DNA of 64,000 bases from Trametes villosa (lineage: Eukaryota > Basidiomycota > Agaricomycetes > Polyporales > Polyporaceae). The position numbers and the translations under genes were made by a program. Every line of letters begins with the position of its first letter. Within the stretch, counting starts at the first letter, position 1. The notes under the pieces were generated by a model. That model ran no database searches, was not told the DNA's origin, and saw only the letters and a program-made list of their open reading frames with translations. The stretch lies in contig PUDQ02000079.1 in the NCBI GenBank assembly GCA_002964805.2, forward strand, positions 62,001 to 126,000, given 5' to 3'. Of this stretch, positions 46,245 through 59,169 are shown in pieces.

Positions 46245-47470
46245 CTAGCTCCTTGAACGAGCGCGCCATGCACCGTCTAATGTATCTAATAGCCCCTGTA
46301 CCTCCTTGACGGCGCCCTTGCGCTCTCGCCGGGCCTCCTCCCACTCTCCTTCTGCGGTGATGGCATCTAGGCGGAGGAGGCTCTGGAGCAACAACTCACC
46401 GAGACGCACGTGCTCCTGTGCCAAGTCGGCAGGAGGACGCGCCGTCGAGCCTGCGGCGGACGCAGGCTTGGGTGGTGGTGCGGTGAGGGTTCGGGTCGGG
46501 CCGACCTGGGCGGCGGCGGTTGATGGGGCGATGGCGACGAGGAAGGAGTCGACGTCCGGGCGGAGGGTGGACCGGACTTTATCGAGCTCAGATCGGATCT
46601 GGGAGATCGTGCTCTCCTCGGTACGGGGCGCCTTTTCTTTGCGGGCGGAGGGCGCAGGGGGAAGGGGGTCGCCGCCGCCAATGAGGGCTATCGTGCTGCC
46701 GGGCTTGATGCCATAGGCGGAGACTGTGGATGACGTCAGGACGGGGGACGGGTCACAGGGCGAGGAAGGCGGCAAATGAGGGGGTTCGATGGTGTGTTAG
46801 TGACGGCAGGGGTCTGAACGCGGGACATGAGGGCGTGGCAGAGAGGACGGAAGCGGGCCCGATAGGCGGAGACGCGCGCTGGGATGGGAATGAAAAAAGG
46901 AAGGCGAGGAAGTTGGACGATCGATGGATGGTACACGTTGGGGTGCAGTGATGGGGGTATAGCTGGGACTGAGAGGAAGGAGACGTACTTGGTGCGTTCT
47001 CGTCCTTCATGACGGCGCCGGCATGGATGAGCTTAAAAGAGTGCTCGGGCAGCTGGGTGTACTCCGCAATCTCGTGGCGCAGCTGGGCGAGCTTCGTGGC
47101 GGGCGGCGGGACGGCGAAGCGCAGCCTGAGTGCGCGCAAAGGAAGCGAGAGAGAGGTTGAGAACGTATGAAGCAGGCGGAAGAGGCATGGCGAGGTGTAA
47201 GGAGATACGTCAGTGAGGACGCGAGAGCGCAGGAGAAGGGACGGACCTCTCGCGCCCCCATTTGACAAAGATGCTCATGTGCCTGTTCTTTGCGCGTGTT
47301 GATCGGGCGTATAGGGCGAAGACGAGGACGAGGGGGACAACCGCTGCTGGGGAAAGAAAGAAGGGTGAGGACACGGAAGGGGGAAGGACGGACGGGCGCG
47401 TACCGAGGTAGATGGGGGAGGAGAGCAGCTCGGGCGGGGCAAGCGCAACGAGGCGCTTGAATGAATCCAC
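46245..47470 (-). CDS. Membrane-anchored ubiquitin-like/BAG cochaperone
   Basis: Four exons (47,470-47,404, 47,346-47,247, 47,125-46,989, 46,723-46,245) join in frame through GT-AG introns to 260 residues. Order: a short N-terminus, one membrane helix at about residues 23-36 (AAVVPLVLVFALYA), a ubiquitin-like domain at about 45-118 (LRHEIAEYTQLP, KLIHAGAVMKDEN, YGIKPGSTIALIG), a Ser/Pro-rich linker and a C-terminal helical BAG domain at about 190-255 (QEHVRLGELLLQSLLRLDAI, KEVQGLLDTLD). BAG domains bind the Hsp70 ATPase domain and act as nucleotide exchange factors. The membrane helix points to the ER/nuclear envelope, as in yeast Snl1 and fission yeast BAG proteins. This is an ordinary host gene at the edge of the transposon-rich region. 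Confidence 0.88.
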
Positions 47471-48413
47471 GGTTGCCGTTGGAGCAGGGGTGGAGCACTG
47501 CGTGCTAGCGTGCGGTGGACAGAGAGCGAGGAGAGCAGGACGAGGGCGACGACGAGCGCGGGGCGGCGTCCGCCAGCAGCGGAGGCCGTGGGAGACACCT
47601 GCCCTGCGCGGACGGTTAGAGAGTGGTACACGGCCGGAGAGGGTTTTTCGAAAGCCTGGAGGATTCTGATCACAGAGATCCTCGTTAGCTGTACCCTGGG
47701 GTTTCCTCGAATAATCAGTGGGCTACCTCCGGGTGTGATGGCCTTGTGTAACCTTGAGGCGAATTCTCCAGTCCCCTCGGGGCGCGATGTTTTGCAAATT
47801 GGCCCAGAGCGCCGAACGTGAGGTGTGGTGAGGTGTGGTGAGGTCACTCAGATGGGGCTCGCTGAAAAGGGAAAATGGGCGCACGTGGAGGCGACGCGAG
47901 AGCTGCGGGCGCTAAGGGCTTCGCTTTGGACGCGTCCACTGTGCCACAGTGCGTCCAATCGTTCTCGATCGTGTCCGGTCGTGAAATCCACACCTCTGGC
48001 AACCGTCAAGTCGCGTCTACGCGCATGGGTACTCTCAAGAACGTCCTACACCCCCGAATGTCGCAGCGCTTCATCGCTATAAAGCAACGTCGGCTGCATC
48101 GCGCCCGCGCTCGATGGCGACGGGAACGGGCAACCAGAGCGTTTTCAGATGCGCACGAGAGAACGCTCGCGGTTCTGCGTGTCTCCGTGATTTTCTCGTG
48201 TCTTTGGCTCCTCGCAAATGCTCTCGTTGAGGGGTTCCGCTCAGAATGCAACAGCAGGACGCTCGGGATGCTGGTCCATGCGTTCTCCGCGTTCTTGTAT
48301 ATGGCCGCGTTTATTTGGACCGCGAGTCTCGGTACGCATTTAACGCTCTTCACGAATATTTGTTCACTGACATTGGATCAGAAATCTCCCCAAAGCGACA
48401 CTCGTGCAGTGAT
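47471..48413. other. Intergenic region with a possible membrane-protein frame
   Basis: It probably contains the BAG gene promoter and the left part of the Plavaka-type element. A plus-strand frame at about 48,025-48,370 encodes two hydrophobic stretches (VSVIFSCLWLLANALV, AFSAFLYMAAFIWTASLG) but lacks a clear start and splice context. No terminal inverted repeat of the transposon could be fixed. Confidence 0.35.
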
Positions 48414-51400
48414 ATGGCCAGGCGAACTTGCTCTGCAGGTCCACCGTCAAGACAGTCCCTCTCCGCCCCTTCCTCTGCGGGTTCGCTGACGGGACACTCT
48501 CGGCTCTCGGTCCCGCCTCCCAGGCGGTTCACGATATTCGTTATCGGGACTTCCATCAAGAGCGCAGCAGTCCGTAAGTGCTTCGCCAACCACCGAATAC
48601 CCCAAATACTCATTGCACGGTCAGATGTCTCCGCGGACGAGACGGTATCGGATGTACTTGCTGCTCTAAGGCGCAGACGTCTACTTCCGGACCTGCAGCG
48701 CGTTCGACACTCCGTTTTCTACACCCAACATTCTTTTGCTCCGCTCGAGCCGGACAACCGCTTGGCAGACCTAGGCGTGTGCGATCTCGCGACCTTGCAC
48801 ATACGGTCGCGCGTCCTCGGGGGGTCAAATAACTCGCGTGACATCCTTCGTGCGGGTGCGGCACCAGTCACGATTACCTCCCTACGCTGTTTACTGACCG
48901 ATCACCTCTCAGGTGTCGCCGATCTGCAGGGCTCCACTAGCTTTACTAAGGGGCACGGCAAGGTCCCCAGCAAGCACCCGGAGGGTACGTATTCCGTTTA
49001 CTCATCGCATCACGTTATCTGACAAGACGCAGTGTGGATACCACTGACCGGCGAACACCGGGGGTATTTTGTGTGTAGGGTCTGTCAGAACTACGACGAA
49101 CCCTCCGCAGGCAGTCATCTGTCACGCCACGAAGCGACGAAGAGCCATCAGCGGCTGCTGAGGCTTCAGTCTGGGAGAACACACCACAACAGTGCCGGGC
49201 CCTCGACTTCGGTGCCTTCGAATACGCAAGCGGCAGCGGTGTCCCCGCTCTCGGTTCACGATGTTCGAGGACCGCTTCTCGACGTCCTTGACGATGTTAT
49301 CGCCGGGCAGGACGGCTCTAGCGAAGGAGGGGGCGTCGAAACTACTCACAGCGTAGTGGACTGGGACGCTATTACGTTCAAGTCGTCTGGCAAGCATCGG
49401 GAGACGATGGAGGAAGCCGAGATAGCCCGCCTTGCTGCACGGCTTCGCGACTATCTCCTTGAGGATGGAGGGCTCGATCTGGACTCGGATGAAGAGACAA
49501 ACGGACGAGAGGATATAGCAGACGACGAGGGATCGCCGGCGCCCCCGGAGGACGCTGAACAGGAGACACAAGAAATCCCTTCGTCACAAGGCGACTCCGG
49601 TGAGTGCGAGCCGCACCCTTGTGTACTCCTTGCGCGCCGGGGTTTACTGAAGTGATCTGCTAGATCGTGCTCCTGGACCGCAAACTGCACGACGACGTGT
49701 TGTCACTGACGCCGATACCGCCTGGTTCCCCTGGCCGGATAAGGAGGTAAGTGGTCCTGCGTAATGGGTGTTCAATGTCTGACCCTAGTGGATACTTTAG
49801 ACGTGTGTTCTAGATATATTGCGCCACCTGCCGCGCTGTGCATTTTCGCGGAAGCAGAACACCGTCATCCACTGGGCTCTGCTTGCGCTGGGGTTACAGA
49901 ATATCCCGTCAGAATACTCGGTCTCCCGTGTCTCGAACGCCCTACAGAGGCTTTTCGGTGTTGCAAGTATTCGGTACAAGGGTGCCTTCGGCCACATCTA
50001 CTACGTGAACGACCTCGCAGGACTAATCGCCCAGGTTTGGCTCTATCAGGCTCGGGCGTCATGCATGCTGACTTCTGGTCAACAGGAGATGTCAAACCCT
50101 CGTGTACGACCACATCTACATTTCCTACCCGAAGATAGCGGCGACAGGCTCGCGGAAGCATGGCAAGCTAATCGTTGGCTGAATGAACTCGATCCAGACC
50201 TCGCGACGCCGATGGTTCGACTAGGGCATGGTGACTTCTACACCTACGAACCGGCTCTTCTTGCGAACGGGCAGATCTGTGTGCCCTATCGGTGGTTCGA
50301 GCGCGACGGCCAGGTCTTCGCCCGGGCCTGGGCGATGGAGGAGATACCAGAGAACTCGAGTTGGGTGGTCCTCACGCACGCGTCGATGGACGTGCCCATC
50401 CACGCGTTCCTCGTCAACTTCCCGAGTCTGGTGGGGACGCATCGGACTCGCCACATATCGGACCCGCGTCGTCTACTCGGTATGCGTCATCCCAGTGTTT
50501 TGCTGATGCGTACTGACACAAAAGCCAGGTATTCAAGAAGCGGTTGGCGGCGGGATCCTGCCATGGAGGTTCACAGACCCGCTCGTTGGCAACCGCTGGC
50601 GCGCACTCGCTAGCGGCCGTCGCGTCGTCGCTTTCCCGATCTGGTTGTACTGCGACGATACTTCCGGCAATCTGTCCAAGAAGTGGAACAAACACAACTC
50701 GTTTCTGTTCACGCCCGCCGGGCTTCCGCGTCGCTTCGTCCATCGGGAGTACAACATTCATTTCCTGTCGACCAGTAACATCGCACCGCCGCTGGAGATG
50801 TTAGATGGCATTGTTGAGCAACTCAGGTACGTTGCAGTCATAGTCCTACGAGTGATAAACCGCTGACTGCGCTCTCATTAGCGAATGCCAGAGGACCGGG
50901 ATATGGGCGTGGGATTGTCACTACCGTGAGCCGATCCTCGTCATCCCATCCGTTCTAGCCATGCTCGGGGATAACCCCATGCAAAGCGAGCTCGCATGCC
51001 ACATCGGGATGACTGGGCGGATGTTCTGCCGGGTTTGCTGGGCCTCAAAAGGCAAGAGTACTTCGGGCGATGACCAGGACGTCGCCGAGGATGAAGACGG
51101 CGATATGGGAGACGATCAAAGCGAGACGGGTTCTGTGGGATCCTGGCAGGGCTCGGAAGATGGTGCGGAGTCAGAGCGCAGCGCCGGAGGATCCCGGCAG
51201 CCCACGCGCCGCGCCGGTCAGAGGAAGAAGAAGAAACCGGAGACGATGGGTGAGATGGTTGCACGGGTCAAAGTCTTCATGGAGGTATATATCCCCTCCG
51301 CACTACTGTGTTTGCGCTGTTTGCGAACTCATCAACGTAACAGAGCGGACTTCAACGCACACGGGACGAGTCGATACGCAAGCTCAAGACGCAGTTTAGC

Positions 51401-53744
51401 TATGCTCAGCTGATCGGAGGGCAGAAGAAGTTCAAGTCGGAGAGGACATCTACCGGGATCAAGGACAATTATCAGTCCTGGTTCATCGACCAGCTACTCA
51501 AGTTGACTACGCTCAAGGCGAGAAGCCGCACCGACCGCGTTCAAGACGTAGAACAGCTGCTTCGTACCTTTCCCAGTGACGAGCTGACAAGGAGCCCGGT
51601 CTGGCGCATCAAAGGTGCGTGCGCAGCGCGATCACGACTCGCCTTCGCACTCATGAGTGTGTACCCCAACAGACTTCGACCCGCATAAGGACACACCCGT
51701 CGAGATCCTTCACGTAATCTTGCTGGGGTTTGTGAAGTATTTCTGGCGCGACGCCATAGCGCGACTCAAGGACGCCGACAAGGCGACACTCATCGCCCGC
51801 TTGTCTTCTTTTGACGTCTCAGGTCTAGGGATCTCACCGCTTCCCGGGGCGACCCTTGTCAACTACGCCGGGTCGTTGGTAGGGCGCGACTTCCGTGCCA
51901 TTGTACAGGCCGCCCCCTTCGTGCTGCAGGATTTGAGTGGGATACCATCCGAATCTCTCGATGTGTGGGTCGCCCTTAGTCGCCTCGTCGTTCTCGTTTG
52001 GCAGCCTGAAATCCGTGGGCTTGAGAACCATCTTGTGAGCATGTCTGTAGACCGGACGTCTGGTGCATTGTCTGATATCTCCACAGGCCAACCTCCGCCA
52101 TGCAATCGACCACTTCCTCGATGCAACTTGCCGTCTCACGCCACGATGGTTCAACAAGGCCAAGTTCCACGTCATACTCCACCTACCCGACCATATCGAG
52201 CGGTTCGGGCCACCCATGCTATTTGCAACAGAAGGTTTCGAGTCGTTCAACGCCGTTATCCGGTCTTTCAGCATCCACAGTAACCATCAAGCCCCTTCGC
52301 GAGACATCGCAGCCGGTATGGCCGCGCACAACCGTGTGCGGCATCTCTTGAGCTCAGGCTATGTCTATGTCCCTCGAATTGTTGCCGGGGTTTCCGACGA
52401 GGTCTCTGACAGCGAGGGCGAGAAGCTGCCGAAGAATTCGTCAGCCTCACGGTGGCTACATCACATGACACAAGAACGGTGTGCACGGGGAACATGGCGA
52501 CATATCGGCGGCGATGTTCAGTCTGTGCTTCTCGAGCATGACTTCAGCGAGTCCATTCTTGGGCTTCCTGGTGCAGACACGGAGTGCGCCAACGACAATC
52601 CAGGTGCGCCGTTTTTACAAGTGTTTATCTACCTGAAAACTGACAATTTTGAGCTCGTTAGGGATTTGTCGCAAGACTAGCGGTCATTCGATCGCGTGGT
52701 CGGCGACTCAAGCTTCGAAGTCGGGCATCGCAGTGGACCCACAGATCACGCGTCACCGTGTCTACACGGCTGAGTCGATCATGCTGAAGAACGGCGACTG
52801 GTGCGACATTAAGGAGAAGCCGTGGATTATCTGGCACCGACCCGGCGCTGACGCATCTACACCACATCTCGGCCGCATTGTGGAGGTCCTGCAGATCGTT
52901 GACTCCCTCGCGGAGCGTCGAGGGATAGCGGATGGTGTTCTCATCCAACAGGCGGAAGTACTGGACCTGCACGCACGGTACCGTATGCCTTGCGTCTCTC
53001 TTCAGCCCTCGTTTGCTCTTGTTTCACCTCAGGTAAGTCTGTGTCATCGACTCGGACACGGTAGGCAGAGGACTCACCTTGAACATGTAGGCTATCGCTT
53101 GTGCAGTCAATGTGCAGCACGACTGCATCAAGGGCCGCTGCAAGATAACCAAGACGAAGCGGGTTCGGCAGGAACGCGACAAGTCCTCGCAACTTCTCAT
53201 CAATGAGGTCGTCCATTCAAACACGCGTGCGCATGTTCTCAACCTGGGCCAGATGCGCGATGCTGTGCAGCTTTCCTCCTGGTGTCGCCCACTCCCCTCC
53301 CTCGGCGCGCGCGACGATATCATCCACCGAGCTGCTATGCAAGAGGTCGACCGGATTCGTCGCTCGCAGCGAGAACGCCGGGTCCAGGGTGCGGCACCGA
53401 GCCAGACCCCGGCGCGTCGCCAACAACCCCATCAGCACACCGCGCAGCCCCTGGAAGCCTCCCACCCTCCCTATCGTCATTCTGGAGGCTCAGTCATCGA
53501 GCCGGCGCCCCACGCAGCATCCGCCTCACCAAGTTCGAGCGGAAGCTCTCTCTTCCGTTCTGTCCTCATGTCATCATATTCTTCGGCACGCGGCGTCCCC
53601 GTGCAGTCCCCTGTGATGGCGTATGGGCGCGATATCTCTGGTGGTGTCACGCAATCTCCGGCAGCTCGTCTCCCAGCCGCTATGCAGGCTGTTCCATACT
53701 CCGGGCGGCAGCCCATGACCTCGCATCCGCCATCCGGTGTTTAG
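48414..53744 (+). CDS. Plavaka-type (CACTA-like) transposon protein, apparently intact
   Basis: About a dozen exons, separated by 48-65-base GT-AG introns, carry continuous family-like sequence; no internal stop was noticed. A ubiquitin-like N-terminal region (to about 48,840; HSFAPLEPDNRLADLG) precedes a zinc-finger-like exon from 49,033 (FVCRVCQNYDE, HLSRHEATKSH) and an acidic linker. Next come WFPWPDKE, FGHIYYVNDL, IWLYCDDTSGNLSKKWNKHN, MTGRMFCRVCWASKG, DTPVEILHVILLGFVKYFW (51,683), HLPDHIERFGPPMLFATEGF (52,180), HQAPSRDIAAGMAAHNRV, and the C-terminal CAVNVQHDCIKGRC (53,100). These resemble the Plavaka group of basidiomycete transposases. Exact catalytic residues were not assigned, and the start at 48,414 is the first Met of the frame. 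Confidence 0.7.
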
Positions 53745-54420
53745 GTACTAACCTGAATGGGTTTTCAGATCTTCTCCGCAAGCTTCTGCTGGCAGAGGCT
53801 CGTGCTCCAGAGATATATGATTCTTTTTTCTTACTGCACTTACGGTACGAGTCCGGGACCCGCGTCCGTCCTCCCGCCGTTCTCCAAGTCCGAAGCGCTG
53901 ATGCCAAAGGGGGAGGAGTCACTGTCACGTTTGTCACAAGACGCTTGCGCAAGCCCGCTCGTCTCTTCGAGTTCGACTTTGACGTCGACTTCGACATTGA
54001 AAGCTGAACGTGAACACTGACCTGCTGGCTTCGGCACTCTCTGCGAATCTGTTTGTCCTCTCCGTGCTCCTATCTGACTCTATTCCTTCCAGAAATCGAA
54101 TTTGTCCTGGATACTGCCTGAGACCTCGCGTCGCAAGCATCACAGCACCCCCGACACGGGGTGGTTGAGCTCTGAACCGCCAACATGAGGCAGGTACGGC
54201 CTGCACTAGTACACATCCAGAGCGATAGGCCCTCACGACACCATCCATCCTGCAGGCACGCAAGAGCGCGACGTCTGGGGCGAACACACGGTATCAACGG
54301 GGTGCCAGGTCATCGCTGCCCGTACCGGCCGGGGTTCGTCAACAGACCCCAACACGCTAAAGGCTTAAAAGGTGCGCTAGGTGCTTTCGATTCGCTCGCC
54401 CCTCATGCTTATTTCTTAAC
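53745..54420. other. Spacer between the two transposon genes
   Basis: The stretch probably holds the 3' end of the transposase transcript and the start region of the accessory gene. Short open frames are not supported. Confidence 0.4.
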
Positions 54421-56606
54421 ATGCCTTCCAACGGCACTGATTCAACCTCTGTGGATTCCCACTTTGCCTCCTCCCACCAGCTTGCTCCTGCGACTCGCGT
54501 CCACCAGCACCCTCAAGGATCAGACAACTTTGCGGCCCCCTTCATGTCGAATCCTGCAGGTGCGACTGATGTGAGCGTCCCTGGCCAACCTGTGCCAGGA
54601 GACTTCTCGCTGTACGTCGACAAGGTGGCCAACGATCATCAGCTCACGCCCAAGTTCCGCGTGATGCTTCACCACTTCAAAGAGGTAACGCCCCGCCTGC
54701 CGCGGAGTACCAACGCTCATAAACCCCCGCAGACTCTCGTCGGTCTCCCGCAGACGTTTTGGGCTCCGCTGGCCTATCAAGAAGCCTCGGCCCTCCTACT
54801 CCTGCAAGAGCTCGAGGGTATCCGGCGTCATATTCAAGAAGTGCACACGGTTTCCTCGACGATTCGGACCCAGCTCGTCAGTCCCCAGGCCTTGACAAGC
54901 GACCAGCAGGTGCGTGCCGTACCTAACGTCCTGCAGCTTATCGCTTACAACATTACCATCGATAGTTCGAGGTGACTGTGCTCTGCAAGCGGATGATCAT
55001 CGAAGCCCATCGCACGGACTACGATTTTGCGGATGAAGCCCTGGTACGTTTTGCGTGACAATATGTCCCACTTACTCACATTTCTTCCAGGCTGAGCTCC
55101 GTCGTGTCCTCGGCACGGGCATGTTTCTGGAGGTATTCGCCTCCAGTGCCTGGACGAAGACCCTGCGCGGCTTTGTTCGTCGCCAAGCTTCTTATGCCCG
55201 GAACTCCTTCCGCCGCTTCGTACGTTCATTGACACTAGTCCTCTTCCACTAACATATTTAACCCTGCCATTTTAGCTGCGTGATTCTGTCCTGGATGGCA
55301 AGAAGAAGTGCGGCCTTACTAAGTGCGCTCGGGACGCGATCCGCAAGTTCGCTGGCGACAACCAAGAGCTCACGCCCGAGCTTTTGCTCCATCTAGCCAT
55401 CCTGGTGAGTCGCGCTCCCAGTGGTCTTCGCATACTGACCAACTTCGCTGTCTAGCGTCGGTTCGTGCGAGAGCACCCTGAGCTGCTTGACCGCGAGGAG
55501 CAGGAGCCCGAGGACGAGAGCGGCGCGGGCGGCGACGACTCCCATCATCGTAAGCGGCGCCGGGGCAGGCGTGGTCGCGTGTCGCCTGACGAAAACGATT
55601 TCTGGACTGCCGTCTCGGCCTGGTTCACGGAGAAGGACCAGCATTGGGGCCGCGATGTGAGGGAGGGGCTATGGCGCCAGTAAGTTGCCTGCACTTCAAG
55701 GCAGCCTCTGACTATCTAACACATACTGCAGTTACCTCGACGACTGCATCACGGAAGAGCGTCGACGCTTCCCGGAAGACCGCATCGCGCTCATCGCACA
55801 AGGATGGGGTGTCGGCGCCACTGTCGCTTCCGACGTTGAAGGCCATGCGGTTCCTACACTGCCGGAGTTCGCGTTTACGGTCCCGACCGTGTCTCGTGCA
55901 TCCCCGGTACGTCTTTTGCGTTCGTCTATGCACACTCATTGATTGATATACGACCACCATTCAGCTTCTTCCGGAGAGCGCCAGCTCCTCCGAGGAGTCT
56001 GAGCCCGTTCGAAGCCTCGGCGGTCACCAGCACACGACCCCGTCGGCGTCGCCCGCTCCCCTCTTCCGCACTGACTCCGGTCCTCCGCCTCGGTCTCGTT
56101 CGTCGACCCCCGCCTCAGTTCCACTGGCTCCCTTGCACCCGCAGTCCTCAGCTTCGGAATCGTCTCAGCACGCTCGGTCTCACGCTTCGCTTCCCGGCGG
56201 GCAGGAGGCCACTGAGTCCCGCCCACGCCCTCGTCCTCGTCCTGTCCATGCACGCCCGGCTCCCTCGACCATCGCTTTCGGATCTTCGCAGGCGTCGTCT
56301 CATGCCGCCGAGCCCGGCACTCCTTCCTTCGCCGCCATCTCGACGGCGGCTGATCAGACAGTGCATCACCATGCAGGAGGCTCTGCTGCGCCAGCTCAAC
56401 ACGTCTCGCTTCCCTCGATTACCTCCTTCACTAGTGGCTTCTCCCTCCCCTCGGCATCTTCCTCGTCCAATGGCAGTCTCCCCTCCCTCTCTAACGTCAC
56501 CGGTGCATGGCAGTTCAACCATAGCACGTGCCACGAGACCTCGGAGGACGGTTTCAATGGCAGCTACCGCCAAGGCAACTTCAATGGAGGATGGGCACGT
56601 CAGTAG
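54421..56606 (+). CDS. Accessory protein of the Plavaka-type transposon
   Basis: The gene starts at ATG 54,421 (MPSNGTDSTSVDS). Exons continue through YVDKVANDHQLTPKFRVML, QTFWAPLAYQEASALLLLQE, LCKRMIIEAHRTDYDFADEA (54,975), RRVLGTGMFLEVFASSAWTK, RKFAGDNQELTPELLLHLAI, a very basic patch HHRKRRRGRRGR (55,547), DENDFWTAVSAWFTEKDQHW, LDDCITEERRRFPEDRIALI, and a long Ser/Pro-rich tail ending at 56,606. Introns are short and GT-AG. Same-strand, head-to-tail placement 0.7 kb behind the transposase suggests a second gene of one element, perhaps DNA-binding through its basic patch. No domain name can be given with confidence. Confidence 0.6.
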
Positions 56607-57240
56607 ATCCCCGACGGCGCCCTTCAAAGAGCTGGGGTAAGTGTTCCGAGTCCGGCACTTCGGTTATACTGACTTCGGTGCATACAGATGGCAATCCTCT
56701 CCTTAGTATGCTAGATCTTATGTAGTTCGTCTTGCAATACATGAGTATGGTTTTGAATATTACGACGTGATCGAGGCCGGCCTGGAACAGAAACCCGAGC
56801 AGCTTTCAAGCTTGGATTCGAGGTAAATTGCCTGGGGCATCGACAGGGCGACCTCGAGGCTCCCGGAGATAGTGCCTTAAGACTATCCTAAGGAATTCTG
56901 ATCTGTGGCGGCCCTACAGCTCCCAACCTTAGACTTTACTAAGGAGATCACGGAGGCTCCTCGGAGGCGAAATTCCTTAAAACAACCCTAAGAGCCGTGC
57001 CAACCCGTGTAGTGCGTCGGGTAGCGGACATAAATGATGTCATTGATCAGTCAGTACAGAGCCCGACTTAGATTGGCTTGCTTGTCGTGCTTATATCCCG
57101 CTTCCCTTTTCTCCCTCCGCCGCGTACAGCTGCTTGCCCGTCCTCGTCCTCCTCCCTCCCCTCCCTCCCTCCCTCCTCCTCCTTCTCTCCGCTCTCCCAC
57201 TCTCTTGCCTCTCCGCCGCCTCCCTGTCCCTCCTTCCCTC
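56607..57240 (+). promoter_or_regulatory. PBS2 upstream region with pyrimidine tract
   Basis: About 600 bases separate the accessory gene from PBS2. The last 100 bases before the ATG are an almost unbroken C/T tract (CCTCCCTCCC repeats, about 57,145-57,210). Such tracts are common just upstream of fungal start codons and may mark the core promoter or 5' leader. No TATA box was obvious. Confidence 0.45.
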
Positions 57241-59169
57241 ATGTCCAACTCACCACAGCAGGATGGCGCCGTCACCCGTCCGCCCCCCGTCCCCATCCCC
57301 GGTCGCGGCCCCTCCGCCAACCCGAGCCGCTCGGTCGCCGGTCTCCTCAACAATCGCAACAGAAACATCGGCTCGACCCCAATCCCACCCTCATTGCAAG
57401 CCAAAATGGCTGCCGTGCGTACCCCATCCCCTCCTCCTCCTTATCGCGCCCTGATCTCCCTTTTCCATCCCTTCTCCCCTCTCTTCCCCGCCCCCGCCTT
57501 TTCCCTCTCCCCAGTTTGCTAGTCGCGCTCCCAGCAGTTCCCCCGTTTCCGTAGATGCCGCGACAGCAGCCCTCAAGAATGCCGGCCTGTCAGACAGACC
57601 TCATCCGCCCCCCATGCCTTTGCGCGCACCTGCATCCGCTCCCGTCCCAGGACGCCCAGGTGCACCCACCCTCGGCGGCCTTGCCGCTCGTCGCATGGGC
57701 AAGAACGTACCCAAACTCAGCGGCATGGACATGGGCCTCCAGAACGCTGGTCTTGGCAGCGGCAGACCCACCCAAGCAGACGATGAGCCGCCAAGGCGTG
57801 GTCCAAATTCCTTCTCTACCCCCTTCTCCAATTTCGGCAAGATTGTGTATGCATACGACCCATCATCCCAGTCAGTCGTATTGCTAACCCGAGTACAGCG
57901 ATCCATCAGGCGCCCTCAACTTCAATGGCAAGGCCGTCCTCCATGCACAGGGTGTCGACTTCTCCAACGGCTCGTCGTTCGCCATCAACATGGATCAGCT
58001 GCTACTCGAGGACGAGCTTGGTAAGGGCAACTACGGCACCGTCAAGAAGGTGCTCCACAAGCCTACCAAGGTGGCCATGGCGATGAAGGTGCGTCCGACC
58101 CGTGCTGGTACATCGCAGCGTGCTCACTCTTCCCCGCAGGAAATTCGTTTAGAGCTGGATGAAGCTAAGCTTAACGGCATCATCATGGAGCTCGACATCC
58201 TGCACCGTGCTGTCGCGCCAGAAATAGTAGAGTTTTACGGAGCCTTTTTCATTGAATCGTTCGTACCCTATTCTCGCGTATGTTCATGCGTATGCTGATG
58301 CTTCCCCGCGCGCAGCTGTGTGTACTACTGCATGGAGTACATGGACGCAGGTTCTCTGGATAAGCTCCAAGGCGACGGCGTCCCAGAAGACGTCCTCGCC
58401 CGCATCACCGGCAGCATGGTGCGCGGTCTGAAGTTCCTAAAAGACGATCTTCAGATCATCCATCGAGGTTCGTCCCTATGGTCGTAACTCCCGGCGTTGT
58501 GCCTCACGTTGGCGTCCAGACGTAAAACCCACGAACGTTCTCATGAACCGGAAGGGTCAAGTCAAGCTCTGCGATTTCGGCGTTTCTGGACAACTGGAGA
58601 AGTCGTTGGCGAAGACGAACATCGGGTGCCAGAGCTACATGGCTGTGGGTAATGTCTTGATCACTCCACCGCGCAATGACTCACGACCGTCCATGAATAG
58701 CCCGAACGTATCCGAGGCGAGTCGCAGAACAACGTCGGCACATACACCGTCTCGTCCGACGTCTGGTCGCTCGGGCTGTCCATGATCGAGATGGCACTCG
58801 GGCACTATCCATATCCGCCGGAGACATACGCGAACGTCTTCGCGCAGCTCACGGCTATCGTGGACGGCGACCCCCCTGAGCTCCCCGAGACGTTCTCGGA
58901 CGTCTCCAAGGACTTCGTCCTGCGATGCTTGCACAAGATCCCCGAGCGCAGAGCATCGTACTCGGAGCTTCTCGTGAGTCGCCTTCTCCCGGCTGCGGTG
59001 GAGTAGGTTGTTGATCGCTGATCGGTTCTGCGCCTCCGTTCAGGCTCACCCCTTCCTCGTGGAAGACCGGGAGCGGGAAGTGGACATGCCAGCGTGGGTG
59101 GACAAGGCGATCGCTTCGCGGGACGCGCGCAACCGCGAGCAGCAAGCCCTCCAGAACGGCTCGACGTAA
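57241..59169 (+). CDS. PBS2: MAP kinase kinase of the HOG osmotic-stress pathway
   Basis: Eight exons (57,241-57,414; 57,515-57,846; 57,899-58,088; 58,140-58,258; 58,316-58,467; 58,520-58,644; 58,701-58,973; 59,044-59,169) give 496 residues. The N-terminal 165 are Pro/Ser-rich. The kinase domain starts at about 203 with the glycine loop GKGNYGTV (210-217), then Lys232 (AMAMK), Glu249, the catalytic loop HRDVKPTN (321-328), DFG (341-343), the activation-loop phosphosites Ser351 and Thr355 (SLAKT), and APE (364-366). [19 protein letters not shown] and [13 protein letters not shown] are hallmark Pbs2/Wis1 sequence. It phosphorylates the Hog1 p38-type MAP kinase in the cytoplasm. All key residues are present; it appears intact. 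Confidence 0.96.

Noticed and set aside
57007..57014. TGTAGTG as a CACTA-type end of the Plavaka-type element
   Set aside because: No matching CACTACA end or 3-bp duplication was found on the left side.
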